Notes under the pieces: model-generated
The model's database searches: none
What the model was told of the DNA's origin: nothing
The model's input: the letters and a program-made list of their open reading frames with translations, nothing else
NCBI RefSeq assembly: GCF_030815485.1
Contig: NZ_JAUSWV010000002.1
Coordinates: 806,001 to 870,000, forward strand
Source: Streptomyces rishiriensis
GTDB lineage: Bacteria > Actinomycetota > Actinomycetes > Streptomycetales > Streptomycetaceae
Reading direction: 5' to 3'
DNA: 64,000 nt
Made by a program: the position numbers and the translations under genes
Shown here: in pieces, positions 8,631-17,228 of the stretch
How the letters are laid out: the number at the start of each line of letters is the position of its first letter
Position numbering within the stretch: the stretch's first letter is position 1

Positions 8631-8980
8631 CCGACGTAGACGCGATCGACCCGAGCGTCCCGCCCAGCAGCGCCGGCTGCGTGGACTGCGAGGCGGCGGG
8701 CGGCTGGTGGTTCCACCTGCGGCGCTGCGCGAGCTGTGGACATGTCGGCTGCTGCGACTCCTCCCCCGCGCAGCACGCCACCGCGCACTACAAGGCGACC
8801 GGGCATCCCCTGGTCCGCAGCTTCGAGCCGGGCGAGGAGTGGTTCTGGGACTACTCGAGCGACGAACTGTACGAGTCGGGGCCCGAGCTCGCCCCTCCGG
8901 CCAGTCATCCCGCCGACCAGCCCGCCCCGGGTCCGACAGGCCGGGTGCCGGAGGACTGGGCGCGGTCACTGCACCGCTAG
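8627..8980 (+). CDS. UBP-type zinc finger protein
   Basis: 117-residue protein with a ubiquitin-protease-type (ZnF-UBP) zinc finger: Cys18 and Cys21 in GCVDC, a CASCGHVGCC cluster and a following histidine-rich QHATAHYKATGH stretch provide the ligands, ending in the conserved EWFWDY block near residue 82-87. In eukaryotes this fold recognises ubiquitin C-termini; in actinobacteria the partner is unknown. The ATG overlaps the kinase stop (ATGA), so translation should be coupled to the two signalling genes and the product is likely part of the same pathway. The C-terminal 30 residues are proline-rich and probably disordered. Confidence 0.9.
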   Translation: MTDVDAIDPSVPPSSAGCVDCEAAGGWWFHLRRCASCGHVGCCDSSPAQHATAHYKATGHPLVRSFEPGEEWFWDYSSDELYESGPELAPPASHPADQPAPGPTGRVPEDWARSLHR

Positions 8981-9182
8981 GGCCGCCTTCAAGACCGCCC
9001 CGCCGAGGGCGCCCGACGAGTGCGCGCCGCTGCGTGCGCGCCGCTGAGACCGCACCGTCGAGTGCGCACTGCTGGGCGCACACAGGAAAGAGCGCCTGGA
9101 AGAGCGCTGTCGAGATCGTCCCGGCAGGGCTCCGTTCCTGGTCGGGGGCCGCGTCGTCGGTGGCGCATGCCAGGATGGAGTC

Positions 9183-12173
9183 GTGTCGCAGACCGTGTTC
9201 GCCACCCCGTTCATCGGCCGGGAAGAGGAACTCGCCCGGCTTTCCGACGTGCTGGAGGGCGCCCGGGGCGGTGCGTCGCGCGCGGTGCTGATCGCCGGGG
9301 ACGCCGGCGTGGGCAAGACCCGGGTGCTGGGCGAGGCCGCCGCACGGGCGGCCGCTGCCGGCATGACCGTGCTCACCGGACACTGCGTCGACCTCGGTGA
9401 CGTGGGGCTGCCGTATCTGCCGTTCACCGAGATCCTGGGCCTGCTCGCCGCCGACGAGCGGTTCTCCGCCGTGCTCGCCGCACACCCCCTGGTCGACCGG
9501 CTGCTCGGCGCGGGCGACACGGACCCCGACGAGGCGGGTCCCGGCCCGCGGTCCGGCAGCGGGGAAGGCCGGCTGAGGCTGTTCGAGGGGATGGCGGCGC
9601 TGCTCGCCGACCTGTCGGGCGTCACACCGCTGCTCCTCGTTCTCGAGGACCTGCACTGGGCCGACCAGTCCTCCCGGGACCTGCTGCGCTTCCTGCTCAG
9701 CCGGGGCTTCCTCCAGCGGCCCGCGGGCAACGGCACCGGTCACCGGCTGGCGATCCTTGCCTCCTACCGCGCGGACGACCTGCACCGCCGGCACCCGCTG
9801 CGCCCGCTGCTGGCCGAGCTGGTGCGGCTGCCGGCCGTGGACCGGCTGGAGCTGCGGCCGCTGGCGGACGCGGAGGTGGCCCGGTTGCTGCGCGCCCTGG
9901 AGGACCGGCCGCTGCCGGACGCCACGGTGCGCCGGATCGTCGAGCGCGCGGAAGGCAACGCCTTCTACGCGGAGGAGTTGCTGGCGGCCACGGACACAGG
10001 GGCCGGCGGAATGCCCAGCGGGCTCGCCGACCTCCTCCTCATCCGCGTGGAGCAACTCCCCGAAACCGCCCAGCAGGTGCTGCGCACCGCCGCCGTCGCG
10101 GGGCGGCGTGTGGAACACGATCTGCTGCGGGACGCGGTCGGACTGCCCGAGGACGAGCTGGAGTCGGCGCTGCGGGAGGCAGTCGGCCACCAGCTCCTGG
10201 TCGCGGGCGAGGACGGCGCGTACGCCTTCCGGCACGCCCTCGCCCGCGAGGCGGTGTACGCGGATCTGCTGCCGGGTGAACGGTCGCGGCTGCACGGCGC
10301 GTTCGCCGCGCTGCTGGCCGACCGGGGCCACCGTGCCGAGACCGCGGCGGAACGCGCCCACCACTACCGCGAGAGCCACGATCTGGGCCAGGCCCTCGCC
10401 GCCTCGCTGGAGGCCGCCGACCACGCCCGGCGGGTCGGCGCGCCCGCCGAGGAACTCCGCCAGCTGGAAGCCCTGCTCGACCTCTGGGAGTCGGTGCCCG
10501 CGACGGCCCTCCCCTCCGGTGACGGGGCCGACCGCGTCACGCTGATGCTGCGCGCCTCGGCCGCCGCCGCGCACGCCGGGGAGGCGCACCGCGCGGTCTC
10601 CCTGACCCGGGCCGCGCTCGCCGGCGTGGGCCAGGACGCCGACTCCGAACTCGCCGCCCGTGTGCGGTACACGCTGGCCGGCACCCTCATGGGCGTCGAC
10701 AGTCTGACGGCCGCGTTCGCCTACAGCAGCGAGGCGTTGGCGATGATCCCCGCCGAACCGCCGTCGCCGACCTGGGTGTGGGCCGCCGCCACGCATGTGC
10801 TGGCGGCCCGGCAGGTCGGTGAGCTGCCGACCGCCCTGCGGGTCGCGCGCCGGGCGCTGCGCGCCGCCGAGCGGCTCGATCTGACGGACGCGCGTGCCGA
10901 CCTCCTGGTCTCCCTGGCCAACCTCGAGGGCGACGGCCGGCGCTCCGCAGAGGGGCGCGCGCGGCTGACGCAGGCGCGCGAACTGGCCCGGCGCGGCGGC
11001 AACGCGCCGGTGGAGATGCGCGCCCTGTTCACCCTGGCCATCGGCGCCTACGAGGCCGGGGAGCTGGAGGAGTGCCTGCCCTGGCTCTCCGAGGGCCTGG
11101 ACCGGGCCCGCCGGGCGGGGCTGCTGTCCTCGCCGTATCCGCTGGAGATGCGGTACCTCCAACTGCTGGTGCTCTACACGCTGGGCCGCTGGGACGAGTG
11201 CCTGCAGACGGCGGCGACCGACCTGGCGGTGCTGCCGGCGTCGGGGGGCTACGCGGTGGGTCCCGCCCTGTATGTGGGCCTCGCGCGCGGCGACAAGGGC
11301 GTCGCGGACCGGGCCCGGGCTCTGATCGGGGGGCGCTTCGACTGGATGGCGGCGCTCGTCGCGGGGATCGTGCTGACCGACGCGGCGGTGCTGAGCGGTG
11401 ACGCCGAGGCGGCGGTGGCCCGGCTGCGGTCCTCGGTCGAAGCCCTGACGGACGACGCGGGCACGCTCCCGGACGTCACGGTCCGGCTGACCGCGCTCGC
11501 CCTCACCGCGGTCGCCGAGGCGGCGGCCGGGGCACGGCGCGGCGGTGACGCGGCGGCGGCCGACCGCTGGTCGGCGGTGGCGACGCAGCTCCTGGAACCG
11601 GCGCGGGCGGTGGCCCGGCGGGGCGCGACCGGCGTGCCGCAGGGCCCGGAGGGGCGCGCCTGGCTGGCCCGCGCGGAGGCCGAGTGGGCGTGGGCCACCA
11701 GCGGGCCGGACCCGGCGGCCTGGGAGAGGACCGTGGCGGCGTTCGGCTACGGCGACGCCTACGAGCTCGCCCGCTGCCGACTGCGGTACGCGCAGGCCCT
11801 GCTGGCGGCCGGGCGGCGCGAGGAGGCGGCCGCCGAGGCCCGCGCCGCCCGGGAGACGGCCGTACGGCTGGGCGCCACGCCCCTGCTGGAACGGGCGGAC
11901 GACCTGCTCCGGCGCGGGCGCCTCACCGACGCCGGGTCCACGGCCGGGGGCGGTCCGGCGCCCCTGACGGCCCGGGAGCGGGACGTGCTCGGGCTGCTCG
12001 CGCTCGGCCGGAGCAACCGGCAGATCGGCGAGGAGCTGTTCATCAGCGGCAAGACGGCGAGCGTCCACGTCTCCAACATCCTCGCCAAGCTGAGCGCGGC
12101 GAGCCGCACGGAGGCCGTGGCGATCGCCTATCGCGAGCGGCTGCTCGAACCGCAGCCGGGCGCGCCGCGCTGA
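9183..12173 (+). CDS. LAL-type large LuxR family transcriptional regulator with AAA ATPase domain
   Basis: 996-residue regulator of the LAL class. The N-terminus is a STAND/AAA-type ATPase: Walker A GDAGVGKT at about 39-46, Walker B LLLVLEDLHWAD near 150-161. The middle 500-600 residues are helical repeats of TPR character that should form the ligand- or partner-sensing solenoid. The C-terminal 60 residues are a LuxR/GerE helix-turn-helix (LTARERDVLGLLALG, NRQIGEELFISGKTASVHVSNILAKL). Start is GTG at 9183, directly before the usual FIGREEELA opening. Such proteins often activate nearby metabolic clusters, but no target is obvious here. The 200 bases before it contain short GTGCGCGCCGCTG-like direct repeats and no gene. 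Confidence 0.93.
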   Translation: MSQTVFATPFIGREEELARLSDVLEGARGGASRAVLIAGDAGVGKTRVLGEAAARAAAAGMTVLTGHCVDLGDVGLPYLPFTEILGLLAADERFSAVLAAHPLVDRLLGAGDTDPDEAGPGPRSGSGEGRLRLFEGMAALLADLSGVTPLLLVLEDLHWADQSSRDLLRFLLSRGFLQRPAGNGTGHRLAILASYRADDLHRRHPLRPLLAELVRLPAVDRLELRPLADAEVARLLRALEDRPLPDATVRRIVERAEGNAFYAEELLAATDTGAGGMPSGLADLLLIRVEQLPETAQQVLRTAAVAGRRVEHDLLRDAVGLPEDELESALREAVGHQLLVAGEDGAYAFRHALAREAVYADLLPGERSRLHGAFAALLADRGHRAETAAERAHHYRESHDLGQALAASLEAADHARRVGAPAEELRQLEALLDLWESVPATALPSGDGADRVTLMLRASAAAAHAGEAHRAVSLTRAALAGVGQDADSELAARVRYTLAGTLMGVDSLTAAFAYSSEALAMIPAEPPSPTWVWAAATHVLAARQVGELPTALRVARRALRAAERLDLTDARADLLVSLANLEGDGRRSAEGRARLTQARELARRGGNAPVEMRALFTLAIGAYEAGELEECLPWLSEGLDRARRAGLLSSPYPLEMRYLQLLVLYTLGRWDECLQTAATDLAVLPASGGYAVGPALYVGLARGDKGVADRARALIGGRFDWMAALVAGIVLTDAAVLSGDAEAAVARLRSSVEALTDDAGTLPDVTVRLTALALTAVAEAAAGARRGGDAAAADRWSAVATQLLEPARAVARRGATGVPQGPEGRAWLARAEAEWAWATSGPDPAAWERTVAAFGYGDAYELARCRLRYAQALLAAGRREEAAAEARAARETAVRLGATPLLERADDLLRRGRLTDAGSTAGGGPAPLTARERDVLGLLALGRSNRQIGEELFISGKTASVHVSNILAKLSAASRTEAVAIAYRERLLEPQPGAPR

Positions 12174-12655
12174 CCCGGCCGGCCCCGGCCCGGCCGCGAC
12201 GGACGGCACGGGCGCGACGAACGAGACGGGCGCGACGAACGGGACGGCGCGTGGCGTGCTGGACGGGCGCCGCTGACGGGATGCCGGGCGTGTGGGCGTG
12301 GATCCCCGGAACGAGGTTCCGGTCGTCCCGGCCGGATCGCTGTGCGAAGGCGACCGGCCGGATCGGGGAAATCGACGGGATCACTTCCGAGCAGGAATGC
12401 AGCGCGGTCGAGAGGGTGCGTTCCCGGGAACCCCGCAGAGCCCGTCCGGCGCGTTTACCGCTGGTTACACCGCAGGACCGACCCAGGACGACGGCCGGCA
12501 ATTCCTTTTCTCGTACATGCGCTCGGGCCGAAGCGGCGCCTTTTTTGAATAAAAGACAGAAAACACACCGGAGTCGCCCGTCAATTGAACGGACCCCCTC
12601 GCGCCGGTCGTACCACTGGGAAAGGTGAGTGCCGGCGTTTCAGCGAGGGATGACC
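12174..12655 (+). other. Intergenic region with short direct repeat and weak terminator-like element
   Basis: About 480 bases without a convincing gene. Bases 12208-12243 are two copies of an 18-base unit (ACGGGCGCGACGAACGRG, last bases varying). At 12527-12546 a small GCCG-AAG-CGGC hairpin is followed by GCC and six T residues, which could act as a weak intrinsic terminator for the upstream regulator. The stretch 12540-12600 is distinctly less GC-rich than its surroundings, fitting a promoter region for the following gene, but I cannot assign -35/-10 boxes. Confidence 0.5.
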
Positions 12656-14281
12656 ATGGTCAAGACGCACGTCTCCACGCACGAGTTGGTCGCCGGGAGG
12701 TACCGGCTGCTCGACGTCGTCCACCGGGAGACGAACCGCGTCGGCTGGTACGGCGAGTACGTCGAGGACACCGGGACGGCGCGGCCGTGCCTGGTCACCA
12801 GGATCGGGCTGCCGGCCGGCCAGGGCGAGGAGAAGGCCCGCCAGGCCGCCGACCGGGTCCTGCGCATGTCCGAGACGATGGCGCGGCTGTGTCCCGGCCG
12901 GATCGCCGCGGTCGTGGACGCCGTGGCGGAGGCGGGTTCCCTGTGGACCGTCACGGAGTGGATCGACGGTCTGCCTCTGAGTCAACTCCTCTCCCAGAAG
13001 GGGGCGTTCAGTCCGGCCAAGGCCGCCTCAGTCGGGCTGGAGCTGCTCGACGTGCTCGAGGTGGCGCACGGCGAGGGCATCACCCACGGCGAGCTGAGCC
13101 CCGGTCAGCTCTTCGTGCGGTCCCGGGGGCCCCTCGTGCTCACCGGGTTCGGGCTGGCGGGCGCGACCCTCGCCCCCCGGGTGGCGGCCCCGGCGTACGC
13201 CTCCCCCGAGCAGGCCCGGGACGACCGGATCGGCCCGGCGGCCGACCTGTGGGCGCTGGGCGCGATCCTCTACACGATGGTCGAGGGAAGGCCGCCGTAC
13301 CGGGACCGGGACCGGCCCGAGAGCACGCTGAAGGGCGTGGACCGGCTGCCGCTGCGCACCCCGCTGCGGGCCGGTCCGCTCACCCCGACCGTGCAGGGGC
13401 TGCTGCGCAAGGACTCCCGGGAACGGCTGACCAGAACCGTCGTACGCCAGTCGCTCACCCGGGTGCTGGAGGAGGATCCGCACGCCGTCCTCCAGGCTCC
13501 CGCGCTGAAGCGTGCCTGTGCCGCAGCCCGGTACGTCGGTCCGCGGTGGAGCGGCCGGGCCATGGCGGCCGGGACGGCACTGGCCGTCGTGACCGTGGCG
13601 GTCGCCGCCCTCGCCGTCACCCACACGCTGCCCGACACCGACGACACGGCGGGGAGCGGTGCGCCGGCCCGGCCGTCCGCGTCCGCCGCGGGACCCGGCG
13701 AGGACGCCGGCGAAAGAGACTCCCCGGCGCCGAGCCCGACCGCGCCGAGCAGCCCGGCGCCGAGCACGCCCCCGGATGTCTCCCCTTCGGCGTCCGCCAC
13801 CGCCGACGCCCTCCCCGAGGGCTACCGCGTCTACCGCGCGCCCGAGGGCTTCTCGGTCGCGCTTCCCGGGGGCTGGAAGCCGCTGGAGACCACGCGCGGC
13901 GCCGACGAGGCCTACCGCGTCACCTTCGGGGCGTCCGGCGATCCGCGCACCCTCGCGGTGACCTACAGCGAGAGCGCGGGACCGGACCCGGTGGCCGTCT
14001 GGCGCGAGGACGTCGAGCCCGGCCTGAAGAACGACGACGGTTTCCGTCGGCTCGGCGCCATCGAGGCGACGACGTACCAGGGATACGAGGCCGCCGACAT
14101 GGAGTGGCTCATGAACGCCGACGGCACCCAGGTGCGCACCTTCGGCCGCGGTTTCCTGCTCGGCGGGCACCGCAGCTTCTCGCTGCGCTGGACGACGCCC
14201 GCCGCGGACTGGGGCAAGCGCGCCAACGGCGAGGCGCTGGAGACGTTCCTGCGGACCTTCCGGCCCGGTTCAGCCGCCTGA
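12656..14281 (+). CDS. Membrane-anchored Ser/Thr kinase-like protein (predicted pseudokinase)
   Basis: 541 residues. Residues 10-270 follow the PknB-type kinase fold, but key residues are replaced: the catalytic-loop HRD is HGE (144-146, in HGELSPGQLF), the DFG motif is TGFG (163-166), and the usual VAIK lysine region reads LVTRIGL. The C-lobe SPEQ, DLWALGAILY and RERL elements are retained. One hydrophobic span lies at about 302-324, followed by a Ser/Pro/Ala-rich linker and an outside domain of about 140 residues (EGYRVYRAPEGFSVALPGGW onward) seen in other Streptomyces kinase-like proteins. ATG 12656 is preceded by GAGGGA; GTG 12629 and ATG 12650 are alternatives. I infer a scaffold or sensor role rather than catalysis. 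Confidence 0.85.
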   Translation: MVKTHVSTHELVAGRYRLLDVVHRETNRVGWYGEYVEDTGTARPCLVTRIGLPAGQGEEKARQAADRVLRMSETMARLCPGRIAAVVDAVAEAGSLWTVTEWIDGLPLSQLLSQKGAFSPAKAASVGLELLDVLEVAHGEGITHGELSPGQLFVRSRGPLVLTGFGLAGATLAPRVAAPAYASPEQARDDRIGPAADLWALGAILYTMVEGRPPYRDRDRPESTLKGVDRLPLRTPLRAGPLTPTVQGLLRKDSRERLTRTVVRQSLTRVLEEDPHAVLQAPALKRACAAARYVGPRWSGRAMAAGTALAVVTVAVAALAVTHTLPDTDDTAGSGAPARPSASAAGPGEDAGERDSPAPSPTAPSSPAPSTPPDVSPSASATADALPEGYRVYRAPEGFSVALPGGWKPLETTRGADEAYRVTFGASGDPRTLAVTYSESAGPDPVAVWREDVEPGLKNDDGFRRLGAIEATTYQGYEAADMEWLMNADGTQVRTFGRGFLLGGHRSFSLRWTTPAADWGKRANGEALETFLRTFRPGSAA

Positions 14282-14483
14282 CCGGGGCGACCGGCGTGGT
14301 GCGCGCAGCGGGCCGCCGTGCAGGGGTTTCGTGTCCCAGCGGGCGGTGAACGTACCGTCCGTCGAGGAAGCAGGTCACCCGCAGGCGGTGCGGGGTCCCG
14401 ATCGGACTACGGACCACGGACGGCGGTTCTGTTTCCTCTCCGGGCGCCCGTTTCCTCATCCGGCGGCCGGGGACTCGGGCCTC

Positions 14484-15455
14484 ATGGTGCAAATCGGATA
14501 CACGATGATGACCGAACAGGCCGGCCCCCGTGACCTGGTCGACCACGTGGTGCGTGCCGAGGAGGCGGGTTTCGACTTCTCGGTGACCTCGGACCACTAC
14601 TTTCCGTGGCTGCGCGCCCAGGGCCACTCGCCGTACGCCTGGACCGTGCTCGGCGCCGCCGCCCAGGCCACGTCACGCATCCCGCTGATGACGTACGTGA
14701 CGTGCCCGACCTTCCGCTACCACCCGGCGGTGGTGGCGCAGAAGGCCGCGACGATGCAACTGCTGTCCGAGGGACGCTTCCGGCTGGGACTCGGCGCCGG
14801 GGAGAATCTGAACGAACATGTGGTCGGCGGTGGCTGGCCCTCCGTGGACGTGCGCCACGAGATGTTCGAGGAGGCCGTGGAGATCATCCGCGCGCTGTTC
14901 GAGGGTGGCCACGTGACACGGCACGGCACCCACTACGACGTGGACTCCGCCCGGCTGTGGGACCTGCCCGACGAACCGCCGCCGATCGGCGTCGCCGTCT
15001 CCGGCGAGCGGTCGTGCGCCCTCGCGGGCCGGCTGGCCGACCTCGTGATCGCCACCGAGCCCCAGGCGGGTCTGCTGGAGGCGTTCGACCGCAACGGCGG
15101 CGAGGGCAAGCCGCGGGTGGGTCAGCTGCCGATCTGCCACGACGCCGACCGGGACACCGCCGTGAAGCGGGCGCACTCCCAGTTCCGCTGGTTCGGCAAC
15201 GGCTGGAAGGTGAACTCCGAGCTGCCCCACCCGGACTCCTTCGAGGCGGCGACCCAGTTCGTGACGCCCGACGACGTCGCCGCCTCGATCCCCTGCGGCG
15301 ACGACCCGGACGACTTCGTCGAGGCCGTACGACCGTACGTCGAGGCCGGTTTCACGGAGGTCGCCCTGGTGCAGATCGGCGGGGACGCCCAGCACGCGTA
15401 CCTGGACTGGTCGGAGAAGACCCTGCTGCCCGCGCTGCGCAGCGCGTTCGGCTGA
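14484..15455 (+). CDS. LLM-class (F420-dependent) oxidoreductase
   Basis: 323-residue luciferase-like monooxygenase-fold TIM barrel of the F420-dependent G6PDH-like subgroup: IGYTMMTEQ start, EEAGFDFSVTSDHY at about 25-38, the TSRIPLMTYVTCPTFRYHP block, and GRFRLGLGAGENLNEH where F420 enzymes carry a conserved flavin-contact loop. It should transfer hydride between F420 and an unknown substrate. The frame stays open further upstream, but homologous sequence begins at the ATG at 14484. It stands alone, about 200 bases after the pseudokinase gene. Confidence 0.88.
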   Translation: MVQIGYTMMTEQAGPRDLVDHVVRAEEAGFDFSVTSDHYFPWLRAQGHSPYAWTVLGAAAQATSRIPLMTYVTCPTFRYHPAVVAQKAATMQLLSEGRFRLGLGAGENLNEHVVGGGWPSVDVRHEMFEEAVEIIRALFEGGHVTRHGTHYDVDSARLWDLPDEPPPIGVAVSGERSCALAGRLADLVIATEPQAGLLEAFDRNGGEGKPRVGQLPICHDADRDTAVKRAHSQFRWFGNGWKVNSELPHPDSFEAATQFVTPDDVAASIPCGDDPDDFVEAVRPYVEAGFTEVALVQIGGDAQHAYLDWSEKTLLPALRSAFG

Positions 15456-15585
15456 CGGGCCGCCGACGGGCCGCGCGGCCCGCACACGGGTCTGGCAAAG
15501 CATCGCCAAGAGGTGCATATAGGCTGCCGTTCCGCACTGCCGCAGTGCCGGTACTCCGTCCAGCAGCCGTAGAGGAGAGTCATCC

Positions 15586-16638
15586 GTGACCCTGGCGATC
15601 GACCTGCCCGAGACGTCCCCCGAAACGCCTCCCGCGCCCCTGTCCGACCTCGTGGCGCGGGACGCCCGTGAGTTCGGCGTCTACGCGCGGACCGGCGGGT
15701 GGGCCTTCGGCCTGATGGTGGCGCGCAGCGTCCGGCCGGGCGGGCAGGGCGCGGACGAGACGCCGAAGGTGTCGGCGAAGGAGTTCGCGAAGCTGGCCGG
15801 CTGCTCCCCCGACCGCGTCATGCGGTACTACAAGGCCTGGGACCGGGCCGCCGACGACGGTCTCGTGCCGCACTTCGAGGAGCTCGCGCCGGGCCAGCAG
15901 GTCGAGCTGCCGGACGCGGAGGTGTGGCTGACCTACTACGTGTCCCGGTCCGGCGCCGGCTCCGAGCGCGGTACCGCCATCGCCGAGGCCGCCGAGGCCG
16001 AGGGCATCCGCCCGACCAAGGCGCTGGAGGTCGCGGAGAACCCCACCGCCCTGCGCGCCGCGATCCTCGCCGACCCCTCGACCGCCCGCGCGGCCCGCGC
16101 CGCCCTCCTGGACCGCGTCAAGGAGGACCCCGATCTCCAGCTGGAGCTGGCCCGGGACGTGGTACGCACCGACGACCTGAAGAAGGCCGTGGCCACCGAG
16201 AGCCGCTCGGCCGACCGCATCGGGTACGTGCGTCAGATCGCCGAGTCCGGCCGGATCAGGACGCCCGCCGGACAGATCCTCGACGCGCCGGCCGAACTGC
16301 GCCAGGAGGCCGAACGGCACCTCTCACTGCTCGACGAGCTGAACGACGACGAGGACGCCGGCGAGTGGGCCGGCGATGCCTACGACACGATGAAGAGTCT
16401 CGTCGTGGAGACCGTCGAGGCGGACCCCGAGCTGCGCGTCCAGGAGCGGCGCACGAAGTTCTACAGCAGCCTCCAGCGGGCGACGAAGGTGTTCGAGGAG
16501 CTGACCTTCGACGACGTCGACGCGCAGGAGTTCTACGAGGACGACATGGTCCAGCGGCTGGAGGAGCTTCAGCAGGCGATCGGCAGCTGTATCACCGCGC
16601 TGCGCGGCGCCCGGGGCGCCGCGCCCGAAGCCGGCTAG
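15586..16638 (+). CDS. Conserved hypothetical protein with HTH-like segment
   Basis: 350-residue acidic protein of a type I associate with Streptomyces genomes but cannot name functionally. Residues about 65-88 (KVSAKEFAKLAGCSPDRVMRYYKAWD) look like a helix-turn-helix of MerR or sigma-region-4 type, so DNA binding is possible. The rest is highly charged and helical with several Glu-Asp-rich coiled segments, such as the HLSLLDELNDDEDAGE region; no signal peptide or membrane span. GTG at 15586 follows AGAGGAGAG at a normal distance. Its TAG stop overlaps the stop of the convergent DUF6328 gene in a CTAG tetranucleotide. Confidence 0.7.
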   Translation: MTLAIDLPETSPETPPAPLSDLVARDAREFGVYARTGGWAFGLMVARSVRPGGQGADETPKVSAKEFAKLAGCSPDRVMRYYKAWDRAADDGLVPHFEELAPGQQVELPDAEVWLTYYVSRSGAGSERGTAIAEAAEAEGIRPTKALEVAENPTALRAAILADPSTARAARAALLDRVKEDPDLQLELARDVVRTDDLKKAVATESRSADRIGYVRQIAESGRIRTPAGQILDAPAELRQEAERHLSLLDELNDDEDAGEWAGDAYDTMKSLVVETVEADPELRVQERRTKFYSSLQRATKVFEELTFDDVDAQEFYEDDMVQRLEELQQAIGSCITALRGARGAAPEAG

Positions 16639-17135
16639 CCGCGCGTCGTGTAGCGGCGCCGGGTCCACAGCGGCAGCACGAACCAGCACAGCGCGTACCA
16701 CGCGACCACACCCGCGACGAGATACGGCACGAAGTCGTTGTGGGTGGCCACGCGCAGGATCAGCAGCAGCGAGGCGGTCATGGTGGCGAGCAGCAGGAGC
16801 AGTCCGACGAGGGTCAGCCGGGACGCCCACCGCACCGCCTGCGGTTTCACCCGCCGCCCGGAGACCAGGCGGTGCAGGGAGACGGGGCCTATGAGAGCGC
16901 CGGTCGCGCAGGCGCCCAGGACCACGGTCACGATGTAGATGACCTGGTCGACGTGTTGCAGGTCGGCGTAGCGCGGGGTGAACACGACGGTCAGCAGGAA
17001 GCCGAAGAGGATCTGCACGCCCGTCTGGGCGACCCGGATCTCCTGGATGAGCTCCCCCCACATGCGGTCGGCTCTTTCCTCTTCGGTCTCGTTCCGCCCC
17101 CTGCGCTGCTCGGCCTTGGCCGCCGTGTCCGTCAC
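16635..17135 (-). CDS. DUF6328 family membrane protein
   Basis: 166-residue integral membrane protein. After a charged N-terminus, four hydrophobic segments are visible: around VQILFGFLLTVVF, VIYIVTVVLGACATGALI, LTLVGLLLLLATMTASLLLI and YLVAGVVAWYALCWFVLPLW. The opening WGELIQEIRVAQTGVQILFGFLL block is diagnostic of the DUF6328 family. No catalytic motif is recognisable and the role is unknown. It converges with the preceding hypothetical gene, sharing a CTAG double stop, and lies 93 bases downstream of the aldo/keto reductase gene on the same strand. Confidence 0.8.
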   Translation of the reverse strand: MTDTAAKAEQRRGRNETEEERADRMWGELIQEIRVAQTGVQILFGFLLTVVFTPRYADLQHVDQVIYIVTVVLGACATGALIGPVSLHRLVSGRRVKPQAVRWASRLTLVGLLLLLATMTASLLLILRVATHNDFVPYLVAGVVAWYALCWFVLPLWTRRRYTTRG

Positions 17136-17228
17136 GTGTGTCGTCCTCCCGGTTCGAGTGGTCGGTCCCCTCTCCCCGCGAGTACCCCGTGAGCGGCGGT
17201 TCTCTCCGGCCCGCCGCCCCGTTTCCGG

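Noticed and set aside
6729..12209. Very long minus-strand open frame of 1826 codons
   Set aside because: It is antisense to four well-supported genes and contains no domains; long antisense frames are normal in such GC-rich DNA.
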